Below, in pieces: positions 9,521-19,556 of a stretch of 64,000 nucleotides of DNA. The notes beneath the pieces are model-generated. The model worked only from the letters and a program-made list of their open reading frames with translations, did no database searches and was not told the origin of the DNA. Each line of letters opens with the position of its first letter. Positions within the stretch are counted from its first letter, which is position 1. The position numbers and the translations under genes were made by a program. Source of the stretch: Rummeliibacillus pycnus (GTDB lineage Bacteria; Bacillota; Bacilli; Bacillales_A; Planococcaceae); contig NZ_KZ614145.1 in assembly GCF_002884495.1 (NCBI RefSeq), positions 1,116,001 through 1,180,000 on the forward strand, in the 5' to 3' direction.

Positions 9521-10468
9521 ATGACTAGAGAGCAAAAAAAAAGAATACATGAAATGAAAAAGCGAAGAATTTTAAAATGGGTTGTAAGCATCGTGATGTT
9601 ACTTATAATTGGGATCAGCGGAATGGCATTCAGTATGTATAATAGCTTTTCTGCAAATTTGAGGGAAACTCATGTTACGATTCATCGCGATCAATCTAAA
9701 CAACGTGTGAAACCAATTAGTTTTGAACAAAAGGATCCATTATCTATATTATTATTAGGTGTTGATGGTCGAACAGGTGAATCTGGTCGATCTGATACTA
9801 TTATCGTTTTAACAGTTAATCCAAATACAAAAACAACAAAAATGCTCAGTATCCCAAGAGACACTTACACAGAAATTGTTGGGCATAATACAACTGATAA
9901 ATTGAACCATGCTTATGCTTTTGGCGGCATTCAAATGTCAATGGATTCTGTAGAACATCTCTTAAATATTCCAATCGATTATGTTGCAGAAATAAATATG
10001 GATGGATTTTCCGATATGATTGATGCAGTAGGAGGAATTACTGTAACAAGTAATCGGGCCTTTGAACAAAATGGTTACCATTTCAAAGTTGGAACAAATA
10101 GATTAGATGGTAAAGCTGCTCTTGCTTTTATCCGTAACCGCCATGATGATCCAGAAGGTGACTTTGGTCGTCAAAACCGACAAAGACAAGTAATTTCAGG
10201 ATTAATAAAAGAAGCTGCGTCTGTCAATAGTCTTTTTAACTATAAAAATATTTTTAATTCATTAGGTAAAAATGTGCAAACAAACTTAACCTTCTCGGAA
10301 ATAATGAAGCTATCACAAAATTATAAAGATTCTATTTCGAATATCACCCAATTAAGATTTGAAAAAGGTAGAGGCGAAATGATTAATGGAATTTGGTATT
10401 ATAAGATGGATGATCATGAATTGAAGGAAGTATCTAAGGAGTTACGCAACCAACTAGAGCTTCCATAA
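9521..10468 (+). CDS. LCP-family (LytR-CpsA-Psr) glycopolymer-peptidoglycan ligase
   Basis: This 315-residue membrane-anchored protein has a basic cytoplasmic N-terminus, one transmembrane helix at about residues 17-38, and an extracellular LCP domain. The domain shows LLLGVDGRTGESGRSDTI, MLSIPRDTY and FIRNRHDDPEGDFGRQNRQ, the conserved Asp/Arg blocks that bind the polyprenyl pyrophosphate-linked polymer. LCP enzymes transfer wall polymers from lipid carrier to peptidoglycan outside the cell. Its position divergent to the polymer operon suggests it handles that polymer. The start has a good GGAGG. A hairpin terminator follows. A second LCP gene lies at 53957-54904. Confidence 0.93.
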   Translation: MTREQKKRIHEMKKRRILKWVVSIVMLLIIGISGMAFSMYNSFSANLRETHVTIHRDQSKQRVKPISFEQKDPLSILLLGVDGRTGESGRSDTIIVLTVNPNTKTTKMLSIPRDTYTEIVGHNTTDKLNHAYAFGGIQMSMDSVEHLLNIPIDYVAEINMDGFSDMIDAVGGITVTSNRAFEQNGYHFKVGTNRLDGKAALAFIRNRHDDPEGDFGRQNRQRQVISGLIKEAASVNSLFNYKNIFNSLGKNVQTNLTFSEIMKLSQNYKDSISNITQLRFEKGRGEMINGIWYYKMDDHELKEVSKELRNQLELP

Positions 10469-10483
10469 ATAAATGGCAAAAAT

Positions 10484-10532
10484 AAAGCTGTCTATAAACG
10501 ATGATTAAACATTGCTTATAGGCAGCTTTTGT
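10484..10532 (+). terminator. Rho-independent terminator behind the LCP gene
   Basis: Arms AAAGCTGTCTATAA (10484-10497) and TTATAGGCAGCTTT (10516-10529) pair with one G-U, and T residues follow. It may also work for the minus-strand peptidase gene that ends at 10603. Confidence 0.8.
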
Positions 10533-10602
10533 CATTTCATTCATAGGATTATTATTTTCAGTTTAATTATATTTACCCAGTATTTCTTTTGCTAAATAAA
10601 AT

Positions 10603-11235
10603 CTACTTCAATAGTTCAAGAGTATTTACAGCTATGTTTTGCTTTAATTCTTTTCTAATTTCTATATCATTTAATCTATATCCATTTTTTAGCATATCTA
10701 TCGTTAATCCAAATGTCATTTGAAGATGGGGATAATCTTTGAATCCAACCCAATCCCCACCCCAATCAAAACCCATTTTTTTTGCTAAATCAGCAACCTC
10801 AAACCAATCAGATTCTCCATTGCCATTACCATCATAATTTGTGTCCCAAATAATTACACCATTTTTATCTAATAATGCATAATCAAATGCTAATCCGTAA
10901 TTATGATACGATTCCCCTGCTCTTGTATTTGTAACAATCTTCCCTGGTGTTGTTCTTCCTTGCTGATATAATTTATCCTGTTTTGTAAAAGAACGAATAC
11001 CCTCAGTAATGACGACATCAATTTTTTGTTTTGCCGAACTAGTAATTAGCGTATTTTTCATCTCCTCAACCACTGGTTCTAGTTTTGTAGGGATAGGTGC
11101 ATTTTTCCCTAAATAGATATACTTTTTTTCTTCTTCCTGTGGTTTTGAAATGAAAGTAATACTTAATATCACTACAAGAGTAAAAATCAATATGATAAAC
11201 CATGTAATGAATATATGATTATTGAAACTCTTCAT
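10603..11235 (-). CDS. M15-family zinc peptidase (VanY/CwlK-like)
   Basis: This is a 210-residue exported or membrane-anchored cell-wall peptidase. A signal-anchor helix occupies about residues 9-30. The M15 zinc site is visible as SYHNYGLAFDYAL (His and Asp ligands) and, near the end, DYPHLQM (the second His), with DWGGDW between them as in the D-Ala-D-Ala carboxypeptidase / L-Ala-D-Glu endopeptidase subfamilies. It would trim peptidoglycan stem peptides. Which bond it cuts is not clear, although the DWGGDW...PHLQ arrangement favours the CwlK/phage-endolysin-like branch. It is a single gene between converging and diverging neighbours. Confidence 0.85.
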   Translation of the reverse strand: MKSFNNHIFITWFIILIFTLVVILSITFISKPQEEEKKYIYLGKNAPIPTKLEPVVEEMKNTLITSSAKQKIDVVITEGIRSFTKQDKLYQQGRTTPGKIVTNTRAGESYHNYGLAFDYALLDKNGVIIWDTNYDGNGNGESDWFEVADLAKKMGFDWGGDWVGFKDYPHLQMTFGLTIDMLKNGYRLNDIEIRKELKQNIAVNTLELLK

Positions 11236-11467
11236 TTTCCAAGTATGTTCTCCCTAAAATTATAAATTATAGTAAAAATAATTTTGCTCTGTTTACCCAA
11301 TATAGTTTAAGTACTTTCCATATGTCTCCGCTTTCATACGTAAAATTACTTCTTACCCCAAATCCATTCCAACCAAAGAAGTATGCCAACTCAATCTTGA
11401 GTCTGAGGAAATTATCTCCTTCTTTTAATTATAATGATATCAATAACAATTCGTGGAGGCGTTTGAA

Positions 11468-12133
11468 ATGAAAATTGAAAAGGTTTCAATACTGATTTCT
11501 AATTTTGAACAGACCGTAAGATTTTATCGAGATACACTTCAATTGAACCTATTATCGTTTGATGATCAACAAGCATTATTTCTTATAGGTGAAAGCATTC
11601 TTGAACTAAAAAAGGATTTTGATGAAAATAGTTACTATTATCACTTCGCGTTCAACATCCATTCAAATTTATTTTCAGAAGCGAAAGCATGGCTCAAAAA
11701 AAGAGTGCCACTTTTAAAAGAAGACAATCTAGAAGAAATATATTTTGATGGAAAAACACAAGGATATGCTTGTTATTTTGAAGATCCATCAGGGAATATC
11801 GTTGAATTCATTGCAAGGGAAGTTACCTCACCACAGTCAAAACATAACGAGTTTACAACTGATAATATTCTCTCTATAAGTGAGATAAGTTTTACAACCT
11901 CAAAAATAAAAGAAGTCTCTGAAGAACTGAATGGCCTTGGAATATCGATTCGAGATAATGATCATTTAAATGAAAAGGGTCTTAATTTTCTTGGTGATTA
12001 TGATGACGGTGCATTTATATTATTAGGGCCAATTGGTAGACGGTGGTTATTTTCCACAAAAGGAGCCATACCTTCTCCTGTTTCAATCCAAACAAATAAG
12101 GGTAAAATCTGTAATTTTAACTATCTTTTCTAA
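11468..12133 (+). CDS. VOC (glyoxalase/bleomycin-resistance fold) family protein
   Basis: This 221-residue protein has an N-terminal vicinal-oxygen-chelate module over about residues 1-125 (ISNFEQTVRFYRDTLQL, CYFEDPSGNIVEFIARE, the Glu being a typical metal ligand). The shorter C-terminal half looks like a second, degenerate module. The start is the ATG at 11468, eight bases behind a GGAGG at 11455-11459; a GTG 15 bases earlier overlaps that site and is unlikely. It is a single gene. Members include glyoxalases, dioxygenases and drug-binding proteins, and the substrate cannot be called. Confidence 0.8.
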   Translation: MKIEKVSILISNFEQTVRFYRDTLQLNLLSFDDQQALFLIGESILELKKDFDENSYYYHFAFNIHSNLFSEAKAWLKKRVPLLKEDNLEEIYFDGKTQGYACYFEDPSGNIVEFIAREVTSPQSKHNEFTTDNILSISEISFTTSKIKEVSEELNGLGISIRDNDHLNEKGLNFLGDYDDGAFILLGPIGRRWLFSTKGAIPSPVSIQTNKGKICNFNYLF

Positions 12134-12568
12134 ACTCAGTTGCAACTTCTTTAATTGCATATGAGTATGTATTTTATCGTTATCGAGGTTTCTATAAAAG
12201 CTTTTATCTAAAGAATCGTTCATTCAAATGAAGATAACAACTTAAGGTAATTATTGAATAAAAAAGATTCGTTTAAAACATTTCAAAACATGATGAATCA
12301 AAGAATGTTACTCAAGAAAAAAAGAAAATCTTCAATGAATAAAACATAAGTGACAAAATAAAAGAAAAAGGACTTCATTTTCATGAAGTCCTTTTTTATA
12401 TATATTATTTTTAGACTGCGCGTTCTGTTCATGCTATTTTTCATCTTCGCTGAATGACAATAAAGAAAATAACTTTTATGAGGATTCTCGTCGAAAGCGT
12501 TGCATACAACACAATTACCTATCTTAAAAGAAGATATATTTTTTATAACTTTGCATGATGAAATTGAT
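12134..12568. other. 435-base intergenic gap with a convergent terminator
   Basis: AT-rich, with no coding signal. The only clear element is the hairpin at 12366-12397. A 19-codon ORF around 12290-12349 has no ribosome site. Confidence 0.6.
12366..12397. terminator. Bidirectional terminator between the VOC and nitronate monooxygenase genes
   Basis: The hairpin AAAGGACTTCA / TGAAGTCCTTT is flanked by A-run and T-run, so it can serve both converging genes. Confidence 0.8.
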
Positions 12569-13552
12569 TTATTTGAGACTTATTTTCTTTTGTTTCTTAT
12601 CTATCACTCTATCAATAGTTTCTTCGTATTCTTCTCGTAATTTTTTTACGAGTTCCGCTACTGGCAATATTTCGTGAATACCACCGACTCCGTGACCTGC
12701 ACTCCAGATATCTTTCCATGCTTTTGCTTCATCATCAGCTTTATGGACAATTTCAAGTTGTTCTGGTTTTTGCAGATTTTGTGGATCAATTCCTGCATTT
12801 AAGATACTTTGCAGAATAAAGTTAGCATGAACACCACTTAATTTATCTGTATAAATTATATCTTTTGCTTCTGCTTCTAACAGCATTTTCTTGTAAGCAT
12901 CACTTGCCATTGATTCTTCTGTAGCTATAAATCGTGTACCCATATAAGCCAAGTCTGCCCCCATTACCTCGGCAGCTAATATGTCCTGTCCGTGTGAAAT
13001 AGCACCTGATAAAATTATCAATCCATCAAAGAATTGTTTCACTTCATGAACAAATGCCATAGGATGTAGCATACCACCATGTCCTCCTGCCCCATTACAT
13101 ACAAGAACTAATCCATCTATATTTGCTTCCATTGCTTTTTTTGCATGTTTAACACTGATTACGTCCGAGAATACAAGTCCACCATATTCATGTACAATTT
13201 TCGCAATATCTGTTGGCTTTCCTAATGATGTGATGACAATTGGTGGTTGATATTTTTTGATTAATTCTACATCCGCATCATATCGATCATTAGACTTGTG
13301 CACGACAAGATTAACTCCCCATGGTGCAACAGTTTGATTTGTTTGTTCCGCTTCTTCTAATTGTGTAGTAATCGTTTGCATCCATTCTTCTAATGCTTCT
13401 GAAGTTCTTGCATTTAATAATGGAAAAGTTGTAGCCACCCCTGATTTACAACCTTCTACAACAAGTTCAATCCCAGACACTAAAAACATTGGTGCTGCAA
13501 TTACAGGTAATTCTAATGCTTTTAATTGTTCTTTCACATTTTTTTTCACCAT
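12569..13552 (-). CDS. Nitronate monooxygenase (2-nitropropane dioxygenase family)
   Basis: This FMN-dependent TIM-barrel enzyme oxidises nitronates such as propionate 3-nitronate. It has 327 residues from the ATG at 13552, which follows an AAAGGATGGG site. An in-frame TTG 18 bases upstream overlaps that site. Family blocks are VIAAPMFLVSG near the N-terminus, VCNGAGGHGGML in the flavin phosphate loop region, and LSGAISHGQD...GADLAYMGTRFIAT, which matches the phosphate-binding end of the barrel. It is a single gene and needs only FMN and oxygen. Confusion with enoyl-ACP reductase FabK is possible in this superfamily, but the GGHGG block favours nitronate monooxygenase. Confidence 0.88.
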   Translation of the reverse strand: MVKKNVKEQLKALELPVIAAPMFLVSGIELVVEGCKSGVATTFPLLNARTSEALEEWMQTITTQLEEAEQTNQTVAPWGVNLVVHKSNDRYDADVELIKKYQPPIVITSLGKPTDIAKIVHEYGGLVFSDVISVKHAKKAMEANIDGLVLVCNGAGGHGGMLHPMAFVHEVKQFFDGLIILSGAISHGQDILAAEVMGADLAYMGTRFIATEESMASDAYKKMLLEAEAKDIIYTDKLSGVHANFILQSILNAGIDPQNLQKPEQLEIVHKADDEAKAWKDIWSAGHGVGGIHEILPVAELVKKLREEYEETIDRVIDKKQKKISLK

Positions 13553-13810
13553 TTCATCCCATCCTTTCAAAAGGTAAATCTATAATAATTTTACTTAAAA
13601 TAGAATTTTTTGTACAGTAAACGCAAAAAATTCGCATCTCAAATATTAAGAGATTTTATATTCTCATTAAAATCATCGTCATTATTACTAAATATTTACT
13701 AACTAACCCTAAATCATCTTTCAATAATTTGTAGAGAAGATTAAAGCCTTTCTTTATTTTTAATGTATAATATTGTATTAATGAAATTTTAAAGGAGTTT
13801 AAATTATTTT

Positions 13811-14989
13811 ATGGAAAAGAAAATCAAGATTGATCATCAAATTGTTTTGTATATTACTATATTAAGTATTATTAGCTATTCTTTTATCTACTCAAGTAGT
13901 TCTGTTAGTGGGCAATACGCTGGTTCTATTAATTTTATTTATAAACAAATTGCATATTACATCATAGGATTTGTTGCAATGATTATGATTTCAAAATTAG
14001 ATAATCAGCAGTTAAGAAATGTTTCTTTAGCTTTGTACGTTCTAATATTTATTTTATTAGTAGGTTTAATTTTTGCACCTGAAAGTATTGCCAGACCAAT
14101 AAATGACGCAAAAGCCTGGTATCAAATACCTTTTATAGGGAGTTTTCAGCCTTCAGAATTTCTAAAATTTTGTTTTTTAATACTTACAAGTTGGAGCATT
14201 ATTAAACATAATAAAAAATATAGAGTCCATACTTTCAAATCTGATTTGATTTTGCTAATTAAAATCGCACTACTTACTATACCCCCAATGCTTTTAGTTT
14301 ACATTCAACCTGATACTGGGATGATTATGCTATATATCGCTATGTTATTACCTATGTTGTTTTTTTCTGGGATTAAAAAAAGATTTTTATTGCTCATACT
14401 TAGTGTTCCTACTATCATAATTTCTTTTATTTTGGTTTGTTATTTTTTCTTCAATGAATATTATCAAAAAATAATTTTAGGAAGCTTATCCCCTCACCAA
14501 ATTTCTCGTATTAATGGATGGCTTGATCCCTTTAATTATGGCGATTCTGCATATCAAACTAAAAAAGGAATTCTAGCAATCGGTTCTGGACAAATCTCCG
14601 GAAAAGGTTTCATGCACAATAATGTTTACATACCCGAAAAACATACAGATTTTATCTTCGCAAACATTGCAGAAGAAACAGGATTTATAGGAGCTTCATT
14701 TGTGCTAATAATATTATTCTTATTAATACTTAGATTTGTGCAAATATCATTAACTGCCAATACACAATTTACTATTCTTTTAACATCAGGAATTGTGAGT
14801 CTTTTTACTTTTCAAATATTTCAAAATGTTGGCATGACAATGGGATTATTACCCGTAACGGGCGTTACTCTTCCTTTTCTAAGTTATGGTGGTAGCTCAT
14901 TACTTTCAAATATGATGTTAGTTGGTATAATGATTTCAATTAAAAATTCTTATGGTGGTTTAATGTTTAAGTATGGAGAGGAAGATTGA
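13811..14989 (+). CDS. FtsW/RodA/SpoVE-family SEDS protein
   Basis: This 392-residue polytopic protein has about ten transmembrane helices and the SEDS hallmarks: QPSEFLKF, QPDTGM, the extracellular WLDPFNYGD, GKGFMHNN...IPEKHTDFIFANIAEETGFIG, and the late GVTLPFLSYGGSS. SEDS proteins polymerise glycan strands from lipid II with a partner transpeptidase. No penicillin-binding protein is adjacent, so whether it acts in elongation, division or sporulation is open. It is followed after one base by a 36-codon gene. The -10 TATAAT near 13765 could be part of its promoter. Confidence 0.9.
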   Translation: MEKKIKIDHQIVLYITILSIISYSFIYSSSSVSGQYAGSINFIYKQIAYYIIGFVAMIMISKLDNQQLRNVSLALYVLIFILLVGLIFAPESIARPINDAKAWYQIPFIGSFQPSEFLKFCFLILTSWSIIKHNKKYRVHTFKSDLILLIKIALLTIPPMLLVYIQPDTGMIMLYIAMLLPMLFFSGIKKRFLLLILSVPTIIISFILVCYFFFNEYYQKIILGSLSPHQISRINGWLDPFNYGDSAYQTKKGILAIGSGQISGKGFMHNNVYIPEKHTDFIFANIAEETGFIGASFVLIILFLLILRFVQISLTANTQFTILLTSGIVSLFTFQIFQNVGMTMGLLPVTGVTLPFLSYGGSSLLSNMMLVGIMISIKNSYGGLMFKYGEED

Positions 14990-14990
14990 T

Positions 14991-15101
14991 ATGGATCAAG
15001 AGCAAACAAAATTTCGGGTTTATGTTCTTTTTATTTTGTGTATTACCTCAATATCTTCTGTATATTTAGCCTATTTAATAAGATTATTTAAAGTACTATA
15101 A
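14991..15101 (+). CDS. 36-residue membrane protein coupled to the SEDS gene
   Basis: This small ORF begins one base after the SEDS stop codon. It has a GGAGAGGAAG ribosome site inside the end of that gene. The product starts MDQEQTKFRV, continues with about 20 hydrophobic residues (YVLFILCITSISSVYLAYL) and ends IRLFKVL, so a single-pass peptide with a short charged N-terminus is predicted. The tight spacing and ribosome site argue for real translation. A regulatory or stabilising role on the SEDS protein is speculation. Confidence 0.6.
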   Translation: MDQEQTKFRVYVLFILCITSISSVYLAYLIRLFKVL

Positions 15102-15258
15102 AACTTTATTTTTAAAATAAGCTCTTTCTACTTTATCTTTACTTTTAACTACTTTTTTTACAAAACACAAAAATTCATATCTTCTCGAATATTTCCATCA
15201 CTCGATACATACTTTAGCCTGTATGACTTTTGTTTTGAATTCTCTAGGAGGGATTTAC

Positions 15259-15909
15259 ATGATCGTCAAGCAGAGATATGTTAAAAAAAATGACGTTGTG
15301 TTTTGTACTGAGACAGATCTTGCATCATCTGTTTTAGAGAAACTCCACAAATCTGGTTATAGATGTATACCCATTTTAGATAAAAACAAAGAAAAGTTTA
15401 TTGGGAATGCCTATAAAGTTGAGATTCTTGAATATCAGAAGAAACATGATCATCAAGACATTCAAATTTCTGAGCTAGCTATCGATAAAGATGGAATCAT
15501 CGATCTAAATAGTTCATTTTATAAAGTTTTCTTAAAGATTAAATGGCTCCCATATCTTGCCGTTACAGATGAACAGGGAAAATTCTGTGGAATTCTAACC
15601 CATTCGAAAGTATTTGATCTTCTAGAAGAAGCTTGGGGTTATAAAACTGGAAGTTGTGCGCTAACAATTGCTGTTCCGGTTGCTGAAGGAATTCTTGTTA
15701 AAACTCTTTTACTCATCCGAAAAATATGGCCCGTTCACTCTGTGTTTTCAATTGATGACGATGACTGGTATTTACGAAGAGTGATCATAACACTAGACAA
15801 AGGTGCAAAAAAGCAAACTGTAAAAGAAATTGAAAGTAATCTTCATAAAGTCGGTGCTCGACTAGTTGATGTAGAAATATTTAATCAAGAAGAGTTTGAA
15901 AGCAATTAA
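15259..15909 (+). CDS. CBS-domain protein with C-terminal ACT-like region (CbpA-like)
   Basis: This 216-residue cytoplasmic protein has an N-terminal CBS pair (about residues 1-135, with FVGNAYK- and FCGILTHSKVFDLLEEA-type strands) followed by an ACT-like module (residues 140-210). The layout matches the c-di-AMP-binding CbpA proteins known from Listeria and relatives. B. subtilis DarB has CBS domains only. The ATG at 15259 lies seven bases behind AGGAGG, while an upstream in-frame start at 15223 has no such site. It is a single gene with its own terminator. Nucleotide binding is inferred from family resemblance only. Confidence 0.75.
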   Translation: MIVKQRYVKKNDVVFCTETDLASSVLEKLHKSGYRCIPILDKNKEKFIGNAYKVEILEYQKKHDHQDIQISELAIDKDGIIDLNSSFYKVFLKIKWLPYLAVTDEQGKFCGILTHSKVFDLLEEAWGYKTGSCALTIAVPVAEGILVKTLLLIRKIWPVHSVFSIDDDDWYLRRVIITLDKGAKKQTVKEIESNLHKVGARLVDVEIFNQEEFESN

Positions 15910-15938
15910 AATCACTCTCCTTGTAAACAAATATTAAT

Positions 15939-15990
15939 ATAAGCTTCATTATTAGTTATTAAATTACAAATAATGAAGCTTATTTTTTAA
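15939..15990. terminator. Bidirectional terminator
   Basis: A 15-base perfect stem (15939-15953 with 15969-15983, core AAGCTTCATTATT) is followed by TTTTTT. It lies between the converging CBS and MBL genes. Confidence 0.85.
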
Positions 15991-15994
15991 TGTG

Positions 15995-16948
15995 CTAAAC
16001 TTGATCTTTCCTTTTCAAAAATAGAAAACCATCTTCAGTAACATCGCGTTGCAAATAACCTTTACCAACTAAATAATGTAAATATGTAATCACTTGAATA
16101 AATGCTGCTTCTTTTAATTCAGGTGGTTTGTGCCCATATACTTTCTCTGTAATAATTTTAGGTGTCGTACCTACTTCTGGAATTGAATCAATTATTTGTA
16201 CACACTTTTTATAGTAATGATTTCTCAACTGTTCAACTCGTTCAATGAAATGGGTTATATTATCACCGTGTCCTGGTAACGCTTTGGAAATATTTAATTG
16301 TACTAATTGATCAAATGATTTTAAATAAGGTGCAAGTGGGTTTTGAAAATCAGTTGACGGTAATACAATTGGATTAATGTTCTCTAACAAATGATCACCT
16401 AAAAAAATAGTACCTGTATTTTCCTCATACAGACAATAGTGATCAAAAGAATGTCCTGGAGTCCAAATTGGTCGCAATACGTAAGAATCTCCTTTTATAC
16501 ACAATAGCTCAGTAAACAAATAATCTGGAGAAAATTGAAAAGACTCATACGGACTAAAGTTTGTAGGTACATTGGAATTATGCTTCATGCCGTAATCACT
16601 TAAAAACGATAGATTTTCATCATAGAAAATCCCTTTTTCAAGTAATTGTTTTCTTTTCTTTAGTTGTTCATGACTTTGCACAGACATCCAAATTTCTGCT
16701 CCATAAAATTCTTTGAACCAGCGTGCTAAACCGAAATGATCATTATGCAAATGTGTAATAATTACTCGCCAAACTTTACGATTTCCTATAACTTCTTTCC
16801 ATAAATCAATTGCTTCAACTGAAGAATCACCCGTATCAATTATTGTTAGTCCTGTTGGTTCTTCAATAAGATAACTATTCACGCTCAGCAAATCATACGG
16901 AATAGGTAAAACCACCTTTTCTAATTGTAAACAATTTTTTTGCTTCAT
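15995..16948 (-). CDS. MBL-fold metallo-hydrolase
   Basis: This 317-residue hydrolase has the metallo-beta-lactamase zinc motif THLHNDHFG (HxHxDH), then TPGHSFDHY, the bridging Asp in FLGDHLL, and a late LPGHGD. The C-terminal ~90 residues look like the helical or winged-helix tail common in this branch. The start at 16948 follows GAGGCGAT with eight-base spacing, and an ATG 24 bases upstream lacks a proper site. Likely substrates are thioesters or small esters (glyoxalase II-like), but this cannot be read from sequence. Confidence 0.87.
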   Translation of the reverse strand: MKQKNCLQLEKVVLPIPYDLLSVNSYLIEEPTGLTIIDTGDSSVEAIDLWKEVIGNRKVWRVIITHLHNDHFGLARWFKEFYGAEIWMSVQSHEQLKKRKQLLEKGIFYDENLSFLSDYGMKHNSNVPTNFSPYESFQFSPDYLFTELLCIKGDSYVLRPIWTPGHSFDHYCLYEENTGTIFLGDHLLENINPIVLPSTDFQNPLAPYLKSFDQLVQLNISKALPGHGDNITHFIERVEQLRNHYYKKCVQIIDSIPEVGTTPKIITEKVYGHKPPELKEAAFIQVITYLHYLVGKGYLQRDVTEDGFLFLKRKDQV

Positions 16949-17059
16949 TCCTATCGCCTCTAATCTCTCCATCGTTCTATAATAATTGATTATTCAGTAT
17001 TTTATGATAGATGTATTAGTTTTACCAATAGAAAGACTACTTATTTGATGGAAGAGTTA

Positions 17060-17090
17060 AAAAAACCGTTGAGATTTTTCTCAACGGCAT
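17060..17090 (-). terminator. Terminator of the alcohol dehydrogenase gene
   Basis: The stem CCGTTGAGA / TCTCAACGG (17066-17087) is followed on the minus strand by a run of T. Confidence 0.85.
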
Positions 17091-17109
17091 TATAAATCTA
17101 CGTTAAATA

Positions 17110-18273
17110 TTATAAAGAAGCACGATAAATATCCAATACATCTTGTTTGTTAAGTTTTGCAAATCTGCCAAATTCACCATTAATCATCGCTTTATCAGCC
17201 ATCAATTCTAGTTTGCTGTCATCAATATCATAATCAGCTAATCTTGATGGAGCACCAATGCTATTCCAAAACTCACGTAATTTTTGAATACCTTCTAATC
17301 CAATTTCTTCATCACTCTTACCTTCTGGATCAACCTTAAATACTCTTATAGCTAGTTGCTTGAAACGAGATGGTTTTACTTTTAGATTATGTTCCATCCA
17401 ATGTGGGAATAGAATTGCTAGTCCACCACCATGAGGAATATCATAAACTGCAGATACTGCATGTTCAAGATTATGTGTAGCCCAGTCACCTGCATAACCC
17501 ATATTTAAAATTCCATTCAGTGCCATTGTACCACTATACATAATAATTGAACGATATTCATAGTTTTCTAAATCATCTAAAAGTTTAGGTGCAGTCTCCA
17601 TGATTGTAGTGAGTAATGATTCGCACATACGATCTTGGAAAGGGGTATTTTCTGTAAGATGGAAGTAATGTTCGAATACATGAGACATCATATCAACAAT
17701 TCCATTAATAGTTTGGTTTTTAGGAAGTGAAAATGTATTAACGGGATCTAAAATAGAAAATTTAGGAAATGTAACACTACTACCCCAGCCATGTTTTTCT
17801 TGTGTTTCCCAATTCGTAATAACAGATCCTGAGTTCATTTCGGATCCAGTTGCTGCAATTGTTAAAATAGTTCCGAATGGTAATGCTTCAGTAGCAAACG
17901 CTTTTTTCACGACTAAATCCCATGCATCTCCGTCATATTTTGCTCCAGCTGCAATGAGTTTAGTGCAGTCAATTACACTACCGCCACCAACAGCTAATAA
18001 GAAATCAATGTTTTCTTTTTTGCAAATTTCAATTCCTTTTTTGGCTGTTGAAAGACGGGGATTTGGTTCAACTCCCGCTAATTCAAAAACCTCTGCACCT
18101 ATTTCGGTTAATATGTTTGTAACTTGTTCATATAGTCCATTTCTTTTTATGCTTCCGCCACCATATACTAGCAATACTTTTTTACCGTATCTTGGCAATT
18201 CAGTCTTTAAAGCTTCTAGTTGCCCTTTACCAAAAATAAGTTTTGTTGGATTCCAAAAAGTAAAATTTTCCAA
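17110..18273 (-). CDS. yugJ: Iron-containing alcohol dehydrogenase (YugJ/BdhA-like)
   Basis: This group III, NAD(P)H-dependent alcohol dehydrogenase is of the butanol dehydrogenase type. The nucleotide-binding [10 protein letters not shown] and the metal ligands in [26 protein letters not shown] (His residues) are visible. The TTG at 18273 is preferred because a GGAGG lies eight bases upstream, and the product then begins [17 protein letters not shown] with 387 residues, like B. subtilis YugJ. The ATG 21 bases earlier would bury that site. A TATAAT is present at about 18301-18306 on the minus strand. The physiological substrate is unknown, and aldehyde reduction is usual for the family. Confidence 0.9.
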   Translation of the reverse strand: MENFTFWNPTKLIFGKGQLEALKTELPRYGKKVLLVYGGGSIKRNGLYEQVTNILTEIGAEVFELAGVEPNPRLSTAKKGIEICKKENIDFLLAVGGGSVIDCTKLIAAGAKYDGDAWDLVVKKAFATEALPFGTILTIAATGSEMNSGSVITNWETQEKHGWGSSVTFPKFSILDPVNTFSLPKNQTINGIVDMMSHVFEHYFHLTENTPFQDRMCESLLTTIMETAPKLLDDLENYEYRSIIMYSGTMALNGILNMGYAGDWATHNLEHAVSAVYDIPHGGGLAILFPHWMEHNLKVKPSRFKQLAIRVFKVDPEGKSDEEIGLEGIQKLREFWNSIGAPSRLADYDIDDSKLELMADKAMINGEFGRFAKLNKQDVLDIYRASL

Positions 18274-18388
18274 ATCATAAAACCTCCAATTCATATCCTT
18301 ATTATAAAGTGTACTTATAAAAAGAAAAAATATTTTGCTTTGAATCTTAGTACATAAAATTATATTTTTAAATTTTGTTAAACCAATT

Positions 18389-19405
18389 TTAATTTTCTAT
18401 TTTTCCAGTTAATTTAGTTTCTTTTAAATTATTTCCCTGAATCCACTCTTGAAGATTTATATCTATTATTTGTTCTCCTTTTGCAATAGAAGTTAAGATT
18501 TTTTCATCTTTAAAAGAATATGAAAACGTATGAAGTGTTCCAAATAATTGATCATAATCTGTTAAAAATAATGGGGATTCGCTCGTTGAAAATTGATTGA
18601 ACATTTCTCTATATGTTAAATTGCTTTTTCGTAAGCTTTGCAAATAGTCATTTCGCTTTATAGAATTATCATTTAACATTCTATTGTTCGGTTGTAGTTC
18701 TTTCACCTGAAAATGATTTACACATGATAGGAAATCTGGTTCTCTTCTGACTGAGATTTTAGTTGGCGTCGCTTCAACTACTGCGATATCACCATTTCGA
18801 TCTCCAATTGAAAAATTGTAACAGGCTGAATGAGGGATTTCCTTAAGCATTTGAATTGCATCATCTGTTGTTGAACAAGTGTCAAGTATCATTCGGATTG
18901 ATGTCCATGGCGATAAACCTACTGAATAATCTTTATTACTAACAAAATGTAAACCTAAAACTACCCCTTGCTCATTTACCCCATCGTGTCTACCGATAGC
19001 TTGCAAATTGTAGCCTGCTGATGCAAAAGCATGATCAGGTTGTACTAAACTAAAATTACCGTCATATAAAGAAGGACCAAAATCATAATTTCTTACATAA
19101 TAATCCTTGGTTAAAATTGTAGAGCATCCCATTGCTTCTGTTTTTTGTACATCATATCCACTAAATAATGAAGCTGCTTTATTTAATGAAATGCCTAATC
19201 CTTCAGATAAACCTTGTAACTCATCTAGTAAATGAGGTGCAAAACTTAAATAAATAGATTTCATATTTTCGTATTCTATCTCTGGTTTCGTTATCATCTC
19301 TAAGGCTCTAATAATCGGATTATTCTGTATTATCTTTCCAGTTCTAAAACCAATATTAAAAGAACTGTCTCTTATTTGTAGCACTTTTACTTCAAAAATC
19401 GACAT
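18389..19405 (-). CDS. C45-family autoproteolytic acyltransferase/hydrolase
   Basis: This 338-residue protein resembles the acyl-CoA:6-aminopenicillanic acid acyltransferase (Ntn-hydrolase) family. The catalytic Cys lies in AMGCSTIL at about residue 94, with YYVRNYDFG just after, the usual N-terminal nucleophile region exposed by self-cleavage. Further on [24 protein letters not shown] and VNHF fit the fold. Members cleave or form amide bonds with acyl chains, and the true substrate here is not predictable. The AAAGGAG ribosome site supports the ATG. It is a single gene. Confidence 0.82.
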   Translation of the reverse strand: MSIFEVKVLQIRDSSFNIGFRTGKIIQNNPIIRALEMITKPEIEYENMKSIYLSFAPHLLDELQGLSEGLGISLNKAASLFSGYDVQKTEAMGCSTILTKDYYVRNYDFGPSLYDGNFSLVQPDHAFASAGYNLQAIGRHDGVNEQGVVLGLHFVSNKDYSVGLSPWTSIRMILDTCSTTDDAIQMLKEIPHSACYNFSIGDRNGDIAVVEATPTKISVRREPDFLSCVNHFQVKELQPNNRMLNDNSIKRNDYLQSLRKSNLTYREMFNQFSTSESPLFLTDYDQLFGTLHTFSYSFKDEKILTSIAKGEQIIDINLQEWIQGNNLKETKLTGKIEN

Positions 19406-19512
19406 AAATTTCTCCTTTTTTCTCTTATTTTAAAGAGTGATTTTATAAGTAAAATATATCAATTATTTTCAATTAAGGGAAATACAAAACATAAAATACA
19501 AAAATATCAATA

Positions 19513-19556
19513 TATCCAATAGAGAGTTTCAAAAATCCTCTATTGAATATTTTTTT
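19513..19556. terminator. Hairpin in the gap behind marR
   Basis: The stem CAATAGAG (19517-19524) / CTCTATTG (19538-19545) has a T-run on the plus-strand side only. It is a possible terminator, but its orientation does not suit the minus-strand marR gene well. Confidence 0.35.

Noticed and set aside
12290-12349. 19-codon ORF in the gap before the convergent terminator
   Set aside because: No ribosome site, low-complexity Lys-rich product, no neighbour relation.
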